A stretch of DNA of 64,000 nt from an uncultured Tateyamaria sp. (GCF_947487805.1 NZ_CANKXW010000006.1:159610-223609); one strand, 5' to 3'; positions 1-8,020 are shown, numbered from the stretch's first letter. Notes: generated by a model from the letters alone, not told the origin. Made by a program: numbers and translations.

Positions 1-39
1 CCGCGCCATCAGGCGCAGGTGGGTCAGCATCGCATCCAT
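1..39 (-). CDS. N-terminal fragment of an unidentified gene leaving the window
   Basis: Reading leftwards from an ATG at 39 there is an open frame beginning MDAMLTHLRLMAR that runs off the window edge. A good ribosome binding site (GGGAGG) lies about 8 bases before the ATG, which makes this a credible gene start. Only 13 residues are visible. They vaguely resemble the start of DinB/YfiT-type proteins, but that is too little to name it. It is co-oriented with the rep gene and about 50 bases downstream of it. Confidence 0.35.
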   Translation of the reverse strand, partial: MDAMLTHLRLMAR

Positions 40-87
40 ATGTCAGCCTCCCGTGCGCCCGCCAAAAGGGCACCCTTTACGTCCAAT

Positions 88-783
88 TCACGTAATGATC
101 CGCACCTCGGTCACATCCCCATCCACCTCGCGACAGGCCCCCAGCAGCCGCCGTTCCAGATGGGTCTGCACATAGGCCCCGTGAAACCGCGACGGCGCTC
201 GCAGGGTCAACCGTCCCCCGGCCCGCTCCACACGCTCCAGCCCCGCAATCCACGACGCATAAAGTCCCGCATCCTCGCCATGCAGCACCGCCTGCGCCAG
301 CGCCCATTCCGTGCCCGCGCTCAGATCCGGCGCACGCACATCCCCCTTCACGGGCATCGGCACCACCTTGGCCGTCTCCGGCTCTGCCGCGCCCATCCGC
401 AATTCGAAATCCGGCCCGACAGCGGCCCAATACGCCTCCGTATCCTGCAACATGCGTTCCAGGTCCAACCCGTGCTCCGTCACCCTGCCCCGTGCGCCCT
501 GCCGTTTGACCACCAGCCAGCCCCGCGCGCGCAGCAGCGCCATCTCCCGCTTCACCGTCCGCTCGTCCACCGACCATAGACGCGCAATTTCGCGCTGCCC
601 CACCGCCAGTTCATCCCGCGCCCAGTTGTAGCGCGCCGTCATCAGCGTCAGCAGCCGCAGAACCCGCCGTTGGTCATGTTTGCCCTGCGCCAGCGCATAG
701 GCACCCAAGGCTGTGATGATGTCATATTTGCGCGCAGACGCGCCCCGGCCCACCGGCCTCAGCGTTTGCATAACTGCCCTCAT
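88..783 (-). CDS. DnaA-like plasmid replication initiator
   Basis: A 231-residue protein that should start plasmid replication by binding the adjacent origin. Residues about 60-105 (QREIARLWSVDERTVKREMA) read as a winged helix-turn-helix. The C-terminal 70 residues (WIAGLERVERAGGRLTLRAP, then RFHGAYVQTHLERRLL) resemble the N-terminal domain I of DnaA. This combination is the hallmark of the DnaA-like replicon family of Rhodobacterales plasmids. It has no AAA+ module, so it is not chromosomal DnaA. The gene is divergent from parAB, with the putative origin between them. Start chosen at 783; an in-frame ATG at 771 is an alternative. Family assignment is by pattern recognition. Confidence 0.82.
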   Translation of the reverse strand: MRAVMQTLRPVGRGASARKYDIITALGAYALAQGKHDQRRVLRLLTLMTARYNWARDELAVGQREIARLWSVDERTVKREMALLRARGWLVVKRQGARGRVTEHGLDLERMLQDTEAYWAAVGPDFELRMGAAEPETAKVVPMPVKGDVRAPDLSAGTEWALAQAVLHGEDAGLYASWIAGLERVERAGGRLTLRAPSRFHGAYVQTHLERRLLGACREVDGDVTEVRIIT

Positions 784-906
784 TTCTCGAAAATGTCCGG
801 GCTGCCCCGGATCACACCTGCCGACGGTTGGTTTTCCACGGTTCTGGCCGCTTTTCCGTCTCTGCCTCTGATTTGCGTCCGATCCCCCGATTCTGTCAAG
901 GGGGCA

Positions 907-915
907 TGTGGATAA
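907..915 (-). other. DnaA box
   Basis: TGTGGATAA on the plus strand is the exact reverse complement of the consensus DnaA box TTATCCACA. It sits between rep and parA, where an origin is expected, and could bind host DnaA or the plasmid initiator. Confidence 0.6.
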
Positions 916-1112
916 CCCCTGTTCCCAATCCTGTTTCGAATAGAAATCTGGGTATTATTGGTATTGGGGGACACATAGGCTGTCCCCTATTTTCGCCCCT
1001 TTGTCACCCTATGGGATGTGGTCCGCAAAAACCTGTCCCCAAAATATGGCGGCGGTCGCTGCGTTCACCGAATCTCCATATTCCCGCAGTCCCACAGGAC
1101 TCACACCCATTC

Positions 1113-1128
1113 TGTCCCCGCGGGGACA
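1113..1128. repeat. parS-like palindrome 1
   Basis: Perfect 16-bp palindrome TGTCCCCGCGGGGACA, upstream of parA and the first of a clustered series. It is the likely binding site of the ParB protein encoded at 2550-3602. Confidence 0.7.
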
Positions 1129-1190
1129 ACCATAATCCCCTTTTGCTTTTTCCGCAAAACCGGCGTAAATCTGGAATTGAGCAGAATTAG

Positions 1191-1206
1191 CGTCCCCGCG
1201 GGGACA
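1191..1206. repeat. parS-like palindrome 2 (first base C)
   Basis: CGTCCCCGCGGGGACA: 15 of 16 bases match the series; the 14-bp core GTCCCCGCGGGGAC is intact. Lies 43 bases before the parA start codon. Confidence 0.68.
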
Positions 1207-1215
1207 AACACCACC

Positions 1216-1231
1216 TGTCCCCGCGGGGACA
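1216..1231. repeat. parS-like palindrome 3
   Basis: Perfect TGTCCCCGCGGGGACA, ending 17 bases before the parA start codon. It overlaps the probable leader of the parAB transcript, so binding of ParB here could autoregulate the operon. Confidence 0.7.
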
Positions 1232-1248
1232 CGCATCACAGGCAGCGC

Positions 1249-2553
1249 ATGTTCACACATTCCGACCTCGCCCAACTCCAGGCCCAGTCCCTGAAAATGC
1301 AGGGCTTCATCCGCCAGCAAACCTACTCGCCCCAAAGCGAAAAGACCCTGCGCCGCTTCTCCAGCTGGGAGGTGGCGGAACTCATCTTCAAGGCCAACCA
1401 ATCCACCCTGCGCGGCCGCCTCGCCGCCGACCCCTCCCTGCCCCAAGGCACAGTCGAGGAGGACGGCCGCCAACGCTGGTACTCCCTCGACGAGATCAAC
1501 GAGTTGCGCCGCCGCATCAAGGTCAACCGCAAGACCCTGATGCCCTACCGCCCGGCGAACAAACGCGCCATCCGCGCCGCCATCGCCAACTTCAAAGGGG
1601 GGGCCGGTAAATCCACCACCGCCCTGCACTTCGCCCACGCCGCCGCCCTCGACGGCTACCGCGTGCTCTGTGTCGACTTCGACCCGCAGGCGACACTCAG
1701 CCACTCCATGGGCCTCTCGGACGTGGCCGAGGAATACACCGTCTGGGGCATCATGGCCCGCGACTTGGGCCATGAAACCGACCGCATGAACTCCGCCCTT
1801 CAGGGCGCGGAATCCGGCACCGCCCTGCCCCAGCGCAAACTGCCCGCGGCGATCACCGACATGGGGCTGAACGACCTGCGCGCCTCCGACTTCATCAAGC
1901 CCACGAACTGGCCCACCATCGACATCGTGCCGTCCTGCGCCAATGCGGCCTTTGTCGAATTCGCCTCCGCCCAGTACCGGCACATCAACCCCGAATGGTC
2001 GTTCTTTGCCGCTGTCTCTCGCTTTCTCGATCAACTCAGCCCAGACGCATACGACCTCATCATCTTCGACTGCCCACCGGCCATCGGCTACCAATCCATG
2101 AACGCAGTCTTTGCCGCCGACGTGCTCTACATTCCGTCCGGCCCCGGCTACTGGGAATACGATTCCACCACATCCTTCATCGGCCAGCTCTCCGAGGCGC
2201 TCGAGGATCTCAGCCGCTTCAACGGCCTTGTCCCCGCGGGGACAATGGGCCTGCCCAAGTCGTTCCTCGACCTCCGCTTCCTGCTGACCCGCTACGAGCC
2301 GGGCAACGAATTGCACCGCGCCATGCACGGCGCGTTCCAAAAAGTCTTCGGCGACCGCGTCTGCGAACACCCGATCGAGATGACCCGCGCCGTCGAACAA
2401 TCGGGTCGCTTTCTCAGCAGCATCTATGAAATTGATTACCGGGACATGACCAGAGAGACCTGGCGCCGCGCCCGCGCGTCTTTCGACCGGGCGTACGACG
2501 AATTCAAAACAAATCTGGGCCAGGCCTGGGACAATCTGGAGGATGAGGCATGA
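1249..2553 (+). CDS. parA: ParA-type partition ATPase
   Basis: A 434-residue ATPase that should drive plasmid segregation together with ParB. An N-terminal helix-turn-helix region (about residues 40-85, SSWEVAELIFKANQSTLRGR) is followed by a deviant Walker A motif KGGAGKSTT at 116-124, then a Walker B-like LIIFDCPPAIG. This is the layout of large ParA/RepA proteins that also repress their own promoter. Start chosen at ATG 1249, because the upstream frame only translates palindromes. A parS-like palindrome lies inside the gene (2229-2244) and adds VPAGT at residues 328-332. The stop overlaps parB (ATGA), so translation is coupled. Confidence 0.93.
   Translation: MFTHSDLAQLQAQSLKMQGFIRQQTYSPQSEKTLRRFSSWEVAELIFKANQSTLRGRLAADPSLPQGTVEEDGRQRWYSLDEINELRRRIKVNRKTLMPYRPANKRAIRAAIANFKGGAGKSTTALHFAHAAALDGYRVLCVDFDPQATLSHSMGLSDVAEEYTVWGIMARDLGHETDRMNSALQGAESGTALPQRKLPAAITDMGLNDLRASDFIKPTNWPTIDIVPSCANAAFVEFASAQYRHINPEWSFFAAVSRFLDQLSPDAYDLIIFDCPPAIGYQSMNAVFAADVLYIPSGPGYWEYDSTTSFIGQLSEALEDLSRFNGLVPAGTMGLPKSFLDLRFLLTRYEPGNELHRAMHGAFQKVFGDRVCEHPIEMTRAVEQSGRFLSSIYEIDYRDMTRETWRRARASFDRAYDEFKTNLGQAWDNLEDEA
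2229..2244. repeat. parS-like palindrome 4, inside parA
   Basis: Perfect TGTCCCCGCGGGGACA within the parA reading frame. It is read as L-VPAGT, residues 327-332, between the conserved ATPase core and the C-terminal region. Confidence 0.68.
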
Positions 2554-3602
2554 GCAAGCGCCGCGTATTCGACATCGACTTTGAACCCGGCAGCGACGCG
2601 CCCGAACCTGCGGCCCCTGCCCCGGAGCCTGCGCGCCGTGGTCCCATGGCCTCTGCCATCTCGGAAAACGCCGAGGCGCTGACCGAACGCGCCGCCGCCG
2701 AGGCTGCGATTCGCGCCGAGAATGACCGCCTCGCCCATGAATACGTCTCGCTGAAACGCGACGGTGCCATCGTGGCGCGCGTGCCCCTCGGGGACGTCGC
2801 CATGACCAAGCTGACGCGCGACCGTGGCACCGGCAACGATCCCGATTTCGAAGAGCTGAAAACCTCGATCCGCGACCTGGGCCTGTCCAACCCGATCCAG
2901 GTCGAGGACACCGGCGAAGGCTATGAACTGATCCAGGGCTTCCGCCGTCTCAAGGCGCACAAGGCGCTGTTCGAGGAAACCGGCGACGACCGGTTCGCCA
3001 CCATCCCCGCCGTGCTGGTGGCCAAGGGCGAGGCGCTGGAAAAACTCTATCGCCGGATGGTCGACGAAAACCTGATCCGCCGCGACATCTCCTTTGCCGA
3101 GATGGGCCAGCTCGCCGCCGCCTATGCCAGCCAGATGGGGCTGGAGGTCAGCGACGCCATCGCCACGCTCTACGCCTCTGCGGGCCGCCAGAAACGCAGC
3201 TACATCGCCCATTTCGCGACGCTGATGTCCCTCATGGGACACAAGCTGCAATACCCCGAGGCGATCCCCCGGTCGCTGGGTCTGCGCCTCTCCAAGGCTT
3301 TTGTCGAAACGCCCAAAGTGCGGCAGCAGCTTGATGCGGTTCTGAACGCGCACCAACCCGAAACACCCGAGGCAGAGCTTGCCTTGCTCAGCCAGGTGTT
3401 GATGCCGCCCGCGGACAAGGCCGCGGCCGGGCCATCCGCCTCGTCCAAGACGACGCTGAAACTCAGCCGCAAGGAAGGCGCGGTCAAGGTTACCGGGGCC
3501 AAGGGCAAGATCGAATTGCAGATGGATCGCGATTTTGGCGCGGTCGATCCCCGGCGGCTCGAGGTGGCGGTGCGGGCGATGCTGGACGAGTTGGGGCTGT
3601 GA
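2550..3602 (+). CDS. parB: ParB/RepB-type centromere-binding protein
   Basis: A 350-residue partition protein that should bind the parS sites and stimulate ParA. The disordered N-terminus (residues 1-35, Pro/Ala/Glu rich) is typical of ParA-interacting ends. The ParB/Srx-like domain follows, with the family motifs LKTSIRDLGLSNPIQV, YELIQGFRRLKAHK and DENLIRRDISF (about residues 110-190). A helix-turn-helix region (FAEMGQLAAAYA to about residue 230) comes next. It starts on the ATGA overlapping the parA stop. Many 16-bp palindromes flank it on both sides and are its natural target; that link is inferred. Confidence 0.92.
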   Translation: MSKRRVFDIDFEPGSDAPEPAAPAPEPARRGPMASAISENAEALTERAAAEAAIRAENDRLAHEYVSLKRDGAIVARVPLGDVAMTKLTRDRGTGNDPDFEELKTSIRDLGLSNPIQVEDTGEGYELIQGFRRLKAHKALFEETGDDRFATIPAVLVAKGEALEKLYRRMVDENLIRRDISFAEMGQLAAAYASQMGLEVSDAIATLYASAGRQKRSYIAHFATLMSLMGHKLQYPEAIPRSLGLRLSKAFVETPKVRQQLDAVLNAHQPETPEAELALLSQVLMPPADKAAAGPSASSKTTLKLSRKEGAVKVTGAKGKIELQMDRDFGAVDPRRLEVAVRAMLDELGL

Positions 3603-3603
3603 T

Positions 3604-3619
3604 TGTCCCCGCGGGGACA
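3604..3619. repeat. parS-like palindrome 5
   Basis: Perfect TGTCCCCGCGGGGACA starting one base after the parB stop codon, in the gap between the convergent parB and bchO genes. Confidence 0.7.
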
Positions 3620-3633
3620 CGCGCGCATTGATC

Positions 3634-3649
3634 TGTCCCCGCGGGGACA
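3634..3649. repeat. parS-like palindrome 6
   Basis: Perfect TGTCCCCGCGGGGACA, 14 bases after palindrome 5 and 9 bases before the bchO stop codon. As a GC hairpin it might also help end transcription between the convergent genes, but there is no U-tract. Confidence 0.7.
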
Positions 3650-3658
3650 GATGCGTCT

Positions 3659-4531
3659 CTAACCCGTCATATCCTGGATAAGTTCGAGGATCAGGCCCGC
3701 CACTTCGGCGGGCTTTTCTTCGTGCGCAAGGTGGCCGAGGCCCGGCAGGTTCGTGACGGTCGCATCGGCCATATCGCGCGCGGCATCCAACGATACGGTG
3801 GGCGGCACGGTCTTGTCCCGCTCGCCCACGATAAACCGCACCGGCCCGTCATGTCCCGGCAGGGCGCGCAACAGCGGCGGCAGCTTCCATTGCGACATCA
3901 TCAAAAGCGTGCCATTCACATGGTCCCGGTCGCCCACAAGGCAGCGGTACAGCTCCAGCCCTTCGGCATCCAGATTAGACCCTGTTGAGCCGATCAGAGC
4001 CTCGATCCGTGCAGGGTTGGCCGATGCGCCAGAGAACAGGCTGGCCGTGAACGGCATCGCCGCCAGCGCCTTGGCCATCACCGGAAAGACAAGGCCGGCC
4101 AGCCCCGGAAACTCACCCAAGGCGGCGTTGATCCCGATGACATTTGGCGTCTGTCCCCGCGGGGACAGATCGGCTTGCGCCATGCGCAGGGCAATCGCAC
4201 ACCCCGCCGAATGCCCGACGATTGTGGTGGGGCTCCAGCCCTCCTGCCCGCACAGCGCCGCGATGTCCGTGGCCATCGGGTCCAGCCCGCAACGATGCCG
4301 CGCGCCCAGCTGTGTGAACCCCTGTCCCGGCAGGTCCAGCGCCACCACGTGATGCGAGGCCGCCAGCAGCGGGATAATGTGCCGGAACGAATGCGTCGAC
4401 CCGCCCGCGCCGTGCAGCAACAGGATCGTGTCACCCATCCCCGTTTCCTGGATATGCCACCGATGCACCGGCCCCTGTCCCCGCCGGGACAGCGTGGCGT
4501 TTGGCCAGGTGTCGATGTGATCCCACTGCAT
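3659..4531 (-). CDS. bchO: BchO, alpha/beta-hydrolase accessory to Mg-chelatase
   Basis: A 290-residue alpha/beta-hydrolase always found beside bchD in photosynthesis clusters and thought to help magnesium chelatase; its reaction is unknown. Seen: the oxyanion loop LLHGAGGSTHSFR (about residues 37-49), the nucleophile elbow GHSAGC, and a late GLGHLAHEE carrying the presumed catalytic His. One perfect palindrome is read here as L-SPRGQ (residues 122-127), just after the elbow helix, and a one-mismatch copy near residues 14-19 (LSRRGQ). It lies 3 bases after the bchD stop, last gene of crtA-bchIDO. Confidence 0.92.
   Translation of the reverse strand: MQWDHIDTWPNATLSRRGQGPVHRWHIQETGMGDTILLLHGAGGSTHSFRHIIPLLAASHHVVALDLPGQGFTQLGARHRCGLDPMATDIAALCGQEGWSPTTIVGHSAGCAIALRMAQADLSPRGQTPNVIGINAALGEFPGLAGLVFPVMAKALAAMPFTASLFSGASANPARIEALIGSTGSNLDAEGLELYRCLVGDRDHVNGTLLMMSQWKLPPLLRALPGHDGPVRFIVGERDKTVPPTVSLDAARDMADATVTNLPGLGHLAHEEKPAEVAGLILELIQDMTG
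4152..4167. repeat. parS-like palindrome 7, inside bchO
   Basis: Perfect TGTCCCCGCGGGGACA inside the bchO frame, read as L-SPRGQ in a probable surface loop. Confidence 0.68.
4476..4491. repeat. Degenerate parS-like palindrome, inside bchO
   Basis: TGTCCCCGCCGGGACA, one mismatch from the consensus at the centre, near the start of bchO. It is probably a decayed or weak member of the series. Confidence 0.5.
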
Positions 4532-4534
4532 CGC

Positions 4535-6181
4535 TCAGTCGTCCAGGGCGGCGGTGACGGCCCCGGTAAGCTTGTGCGCATCGGCGCGGGGCAGGGCGAT
4601 GTAGGGTGCGTCGAGCGTGATGGCGAGGGCTTGCAGCGTGGGCTGTGGCCGGTTGGACATGTCGATCACCAGCGCGGCGACTCCCTGTCCCCGTAGGGCC
4701 GCCGCCATCTGCGTCGCATCTGCGCCTGCTTGTGCGCGGTTGGCCGTCCCGTCGAGCGCGATGTTTGCGCGCCCGTCTGTGATCAGGACAACCGTGGGGG
4801 TCAGTCCTTTGGATCGATTTTGCATCGCGGTCAGCATCGCGGTCTGGAGCCCTGTCGCGAGTGGCGTTCCCCCGCCGCCGGGCAGGGCGGAGAGGCGACG
4901 TTTGGTCTGGACCAGAGACCGCGTCGGTGGCAGCAGCGTTTCCGCCTCGGTGCCTCGGAAGGAGATCAGCGTGACGTGGTCGCGGCTGGCATAGGCTTCG
5001 GCCAGCAGGAGTTCAATGGCACCTTTGGCCTCGCCCAGCCGGGATACTGCGGCAGAGCCCGAGGCGTCCACGCAGAACACGAGCAGACGGTCGGAGTGTT
5101 CGGCGTAGCGCTTGAGGCGGATGTCTGCGGGGGTGATCAGCAAACCAGTGCGGTCTGGTTGCTGTTGACGCCGGAGCGGTTGCCAAGGGGCTGCGGCGCG
5201 CAGGGTGGCGATCAGGTCGATGCGGGAGGTGCCGTCGAGCCGCCCGGGCCGCGAGGGGAGCGGGCGACCGCGGCGGTTGGAGGTGCGCTTTTGCCCCGCG
5301 CCGGAGCCTTGGGATGTCCGGGTTGTCCCCGCGGGGACAAGGCCGTCCAGCAGGTTTTTGGGGAGCAGGGATTTGACCGCGTCAATGAGCATATCGCCAT
5401 CGGGGAGCGCGTCGTTTTCATCGCTGTCCCCGCGGGGACAGTCGTCCTGTTCCGCTGGTGGCGGGGGTGGCGGATCGCCTGTCGTGTCGTCCTCGGGGAC
5501 CACTGTCGCGCGGTGGGGGTAGACGAGGGACGCGGCGACTTTGAGGTCGGTGTCGGTGAGGTGCGTGCGGTCCATTAACACTGCATGGGCGCGGGCGGTG
5601 CGCAGGGCCAATGTAGGGGCGCGCAGAGATGTGATGCCGAAACGTGCGGCGAGAAGGGTCAGTTGCACAACGGCGTCGGCGGTTGAAATCTCTGTCCCCG
5701 CGGGGACAGAGGGGGGTGTCCCCGCGGGGACAGGGGGTCTGCGGCCCTCGGGAGCGAGGTGGAATGCGCAGCGGTCGGCGAGGGCGTCGGGGGTGCGTTC
5801 GTCGGCCTCGATGCCCTCGTCGATCAGCAAAAAACCCTTTGTTAGAGCCTGATCCGCGAGTTGGGAGAGCTTGGCCGCGAGGGCAGGGGGGCAGCGTTCG
5901 GCCATGGGAACCTGGGCGATACAGGGCATGTGAAAAAATGATTTATTTTCAATGACTTGCGAGGATGCGAGCGTCGCGCTCAGGTCGATGCCGCCGAAAA
6001 GCTGTTCGTCGGAGATGGTGATGGGCAGTTTGCGGACGGGCAGGGCGGGGCGGAAGCTGGCGAGCAGGGCGTCGCGGTCGGGGCTGGCGCGCATGCGGAT
6101 GACCGCGCCGCCGAGCCCTGCGGGGTCCACGGCCAGCAGGCGCAGGGCCAGGGCGGCGTTATGCCAGCTTTCGGCGGTCAT
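4535..6181 (-). CDS. bchD: BchD, magnesium chelatase subunit D
   Basis: A 548-residue subunit of the ATP-dependent enzyme that inserts Mg into protoporphyrin IX, the first bacteriochlorophyll-specific step. An N-terminal AAA-like part (to about residue 210) is followed by an acidic, proline-rich linker and a von Willebrand A domain with the MIDAS motif DASGS at 372-376. The start is the ATG at 6181 (MTAESWHN); the longer frame has no family match. Four perfect palindromes lie in frame: residues about 150-155 and 158-163 (VPAGT twice), 248-253 (CPRGD, in the acidic linker) and 281-286 (VPAGT). A half-site near 4686 is read as LRGQG. These short insertions are not part of the family consensus as I know it. 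Confidence 0.95.
   Translation of the reverse strand: MTAESWHNAALALRLLAVDPAGLGGAVIRMRASPDRDALLASFRPALPVRKLPITISDEQLFGGIDLSATLASSQVIENKSFFHMPCIAQVPMAERCPPALAAKLSQLADQALTKGFLLIDEGIEADERTPDALADRCAFHLAPEGRRPPVPAGTPPSVPAGTEISTADAVVQLTLLAARFGITSLRAPTLALRTARAHAVLMDRTHLTDTDLKVAASLVYPHRATVVPEDDTTGDPPPPPPAEQDDCPRGDSDENDALPDGDMLIDAVKSLLPKNLLDGLVPAGTTRTSQGSGAGQKRTSNRRGRPLPSRPGRLDGTSRIDLIATLRAAAPWQPLRRQQQPDRTGLLITPADIRLKRYAEHSDRLLVFCVDASGSAAVSRLGEAKGAIELLLAEAYASRDHVTLISFRGTEAETLLPPTRSLVQTKRRLSALPGGGGTPLATGLQTAMLTAMQNRSKGLTPTVVLITDGRANIALDGTANRAQAGADATQMAAALRGQGVAALVIDMSNRPQPTLQALAITLDAPYIALPRADAHKLTGAVTAALDD
5324..5339. repeat. parS-like palindrome 8, inside bchD
   Basis: Perfect TGTCCCCGCGGGGACA in the bchD frame, read as L-VPAGT between the acidic linker and the von Willebrand A domain. 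Confidence 0.68.
5425..5440. repeat. parS-like palindrome 9, inside bchD
   Basis: Perfect TGTCCCCGCGGGGACA in the bchD frame, read as D-CPRGD-S inside the acidic linker. Confidence 0.68.
5693..5708. repeat. parS-like palindrome 10, inside bchD
   Basis: Perfect TGTCCCCGCGGGGACA in the bchD frame, read as VPAGT. It lies 8 bases from the next copy, giving a PVPAGTPPSVPAGTE segment. Confidence 0.68.
5717..5732. repeat. parS-like palindrome 11, inside bchD
   Basis: Perfect TGTCCCCGCGGGGACA, paired with palindrome 10. This is the last copy found; none was seen in the remaining 58 kb. Confidence 0.68.
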
Positions 6182-6205
6182 CGTGTTGCGGCGTTTGTTT
6201 GGGTG

Positions 6206-6232
6206 TTTGGTGGGCAAATTGCCCACCCTACG
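6206..6232. repeat. GGTGGGCA-type palindromic repeat, bchI-bchD gap
   Basis: GGTGGGCAAATTGCCCACC (6209-6227) is a perfect inverted repeat followed by CTACGG. It lies in the 73-base gap between bchI and bchD, 28 bases before the bchD start. Related copies lie between crtI and crtB and between bchY and bchZ. It could form an mRNA hairpin or be a REP-like mobile repeat. Confidence 0.65.
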
Positions 6233-6254
6233 GCGAGGTGAGCCGCCGCGCCCG

Positions 6255-7262
6255 TCATGCGAGGACGGCGTCGACGGTGCGGGCGACGCGGGTGCTGCTG
6301 CCGGCCTCGTCGAGGGGGTCGCGGCGCAGACGGTGGGACAGGGCGACAGGTGCGATGCGGCGGAGATGGTCGCGGGTCAGCACCTTTTTACGGTCATAGG
6401 CGGCGAGCGCGCGCGCCGTGCGCAGGAGGGTCAGCTCGCCCCGCAGGCCATCGGAGCCAAGGGCGATGCACAGCTCGGCACAGTCGTGCAGGATCGCGTC
6501 GGGGGTTTCGATCTGGGGCAGGAGCTTGCGCGCGGCGAGGATCTTGCGCCGGATCTTGGCGTCTTCTTTTGTGTAGACATCCATGAAGGCGTCGAAATCC
6601 GTATCGAAGGCGTCGCGGCGTTTGATGACTTCGATCCGTTGGGCGACGTCCTGCGGGCTGCGCACCTCGACCGACAGGCCGAAACGGTCGAGGAGTTGGG
6701 GGCGCAGTTCGCCTTCCTCCGGGTTACCGCTGCCCACCAGTACGAAGCGGGCGGGGTGGCGGATGCTGAGCCCTTCGCGTTCGACGACGTTTTCACCGGA
6801 TTGGGCGACGTCGAGCAGGAGATCGACGATGTGATCCTCGAGCAGATTGACCTCATCAATATAGAGGTAGCCGCGATTGGCGCGGGCGAGCAGGCCGGGT
6901 TCGAACGCCTTTTCCCCGCGGGTCAGGGCGCGTTCGATGTCGAGCGCACCGACCACGCGGTCCTCGGTCGCGCCAAGGGGCAGGTCGATGACGGGGGTGG
7001 GGACCTTGTGGGTCTTTTTCGTCTCTACATTGGCCCAATCGGGACAGTCGTCGTGACTGGCCGCGTTGATCGGACAGCCCTGAACGGCGGTGATCGGGGG
7101 CAGGAGGGCGGCCAGCGCACGCACGGCGGTCGATTTGCCGGTGCCGCGATCGCCAAAGACCAGAACGCCGCCGATGCCCGGATCGATCGCCGTGAGGATC
7201 ATGGCGCGTTTCATGTCGTCCTGGCCCACGATGGCCGAAAAGGGGAAGGGTGTTTTCGTCAT
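6255..7262 (-). CDS. bchI: BchI, magnesium chelatase ATPase subunit
   Basis: A 335-residue AAA+ ATPase that forms a ring with BchD and powers Mg insertion by BchH. The Walker A motif GDRGTGKST is at residues 37-45. The Walker B region ([20 protein letters not shown]) and the sensor stretch [20 protein letters not shown] with its arginine finger LLDRFGL follow the family order. The start ATG at 7262 overlaps the crtA stop (ATGA), so it is translated with crtA from the promoter between crtA and crtI. Length is normal. Confidence 0.97.
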   Translation of the reverse strand: MTKTPFPFSAIVGQDDMKRAMILTAIDPGIGGVLVFGDRGTGKSTAVRALAALLPPITAVQGCPINAASHDDCPDWANVETKKTHKVPTPVIDLPLGATEDRVVGALDIERALTRGEKAFEPGLLARANRGYLYIDEVNLLEDHIVDLLLDVAQSGENVVEREGLSIRHPARFVLVGSGNPEEGELRPQLLDRFGLSVEVRSPQDVAQRIEVIKRRDAFDTDFDAFMDVYTKEDAKIRRKILAARKLLPQIETPDAILHDCAELCIALGSDGLRGELTLLRTARALAAYDRKKVLTRDHLRRIAPVALSHRLRRDPLDEAGSSTRVARTVDAVLA

Positions 7263-7963
7263 TTCAACTTGTCCAGTGGGCTGGTGCCGTTCCAGGTGCC
7301 GCTGTCGCCGAGGATGGCGAAGCGGGCATAGAGTTCTTCGCGGAACCACGCGCCGTCGCGCACGGCCTGAATGGCGGCGGCGTGGGGGCCGTTGGTGCGG
7401 GCGAATTGGGCCATTTCCTGCGCGCCCGGCCAGATCGAGAATGTGACTTGGTGCAGCATGGGCACCTCGCCGATGCCGATCTTGAACACGACATTGGGGT
7501 CAGAGCCGATCATGGCGGAGATGTCGGGCACGCGGCCCCAGAATTTTGTCAGGATGCGGGGTTTGATTGTGGCGCGGGTGAGGGCAGCGAGGGGGCCGGA
7601 TTGCGGCTCTGATACCGGGGAAAAGGGGGTCTGACCGCTCCAGGCGCCACGGGACGATGTGGGGGCCAGAAAGACCGTCCAGTGTTCGGCGGCGCGGGCG
7701 CGGTAGCGTTGGAAGATGCGGGTGGTTTCCAGCCGGTGGCGCGCGGTGTCGGCGTCGGGCCATGTGCAGAGGATGGCGTAGACGGCGGGGTTCATGGTGG
7801 GTGTGAACCCCTCGCCCGTGCCGGAGCCGCAAAGTTTCCAGAAGCCCAGATCGGGGACGCGCGCCATGGCCAGGCGTGCGCCGCCCATCATCGTCAGCGC
7901 CCAAGCCCTGTCGCGCCACCGCGCAAAGCGGAAGAAGGTTATGGTGGTGGTCTGGTTCATCAT
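7259..7963 (-). CDS. crtA: CrtA, spheroidene monooxygenase
   Basis: About 234 residues. CrtA oxidises spheroidene to spheroidenone under oxygen, the main carotenoid of aerobic anoxygenic phototrophs of this group. The sequence shows the family pattern [17 protein letters not shown] near the start, then a heme-oxygenase-like ferredoxin-fold protein ([20 protein letters not shown]). Start chosen at MMNQ (7963, or 7960), just where homologues begin. First gene of crtA-bchI-bchD-bchO; its promoter region carries two TGT-N12-ACA sites shared with the divergent crtI. Confidence 0.93.
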   Translation of the reverse strand: MMNQTTTITFFRFARWRDRAWALTMMGGARLAMARVPDLGFWKLCGSGTGEGFTPTMNPAVYAILCTWPDADTARHRLETTRIFQRYRARAAEHWTVFLAPTSSRGAWSGQTPFSPVSEPQSGPLAALTRATIKPRILTKFWGRVPDISAMIGSDPNVVFKIGIGEVPMLHQVTFSIWPGAQEMAQFARTNGPHAAAIQAVRDGAWFREELYARFAILGDSGTWNGTSPLDKLK

Positions 7964-8020
7964 TTCGCACTGGCAGTGTGCCGCCGGGCACGGAATAAGC
8001 CTGTCGCGTGGAAAAGAAAT

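Larger units (their letters stand above)
784..1248. other. rep-parA intergenic region, probable replication origin
   Basis: A 465-base stretch without a convincing gene between the divergent rep and parA genes. It contains a perfect DnaA box, an AT-richer stretch near 930-965, three copies of the 16-bp TGTCCCCGCGGGGACA palindrome just before parA, and related half-sites at 966-973, 981-987 and 1034-1040. It must also hold the rep and parA promoters. An open frame reading through from 1018 into parA is ignored because its peptide is made of palindrome translations and it lacks a good start. I infer origin function from position and content. Confidence 0.6.

Noticed and set aside
1..39. DinB-family call for the left-edge fragment
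   Set aside because: Thirteen residues cannot support a family assignment.
1018..1248. N-terminal extension of the parA frame
   Set aside because: The upstream frame translates mainly the palindromes (VPAGT, CPRGD), lacks a good start and family similarity, and overlaps the probable promoter.
1009..2400. Long minus-strand frame opposite parA (also 2436-3620 opposite parB)
   Set aside because: Mirror frames of GC-rich coding DNA with no recognisable protein features; parA and parB on the plus strand are unambiguous.
4686..4701. Further parS-like palindrome
   Set aside because: Only the first half (TGTCCCCG) matches; the second half is altered, so it is treated as a half-site.
1113..5732. 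Palindrome series as a CRISPR array
   Set aside because: The spacing is irregular (8 bases to over 1 kb), copies lie inside genes, and there are no cas genes.
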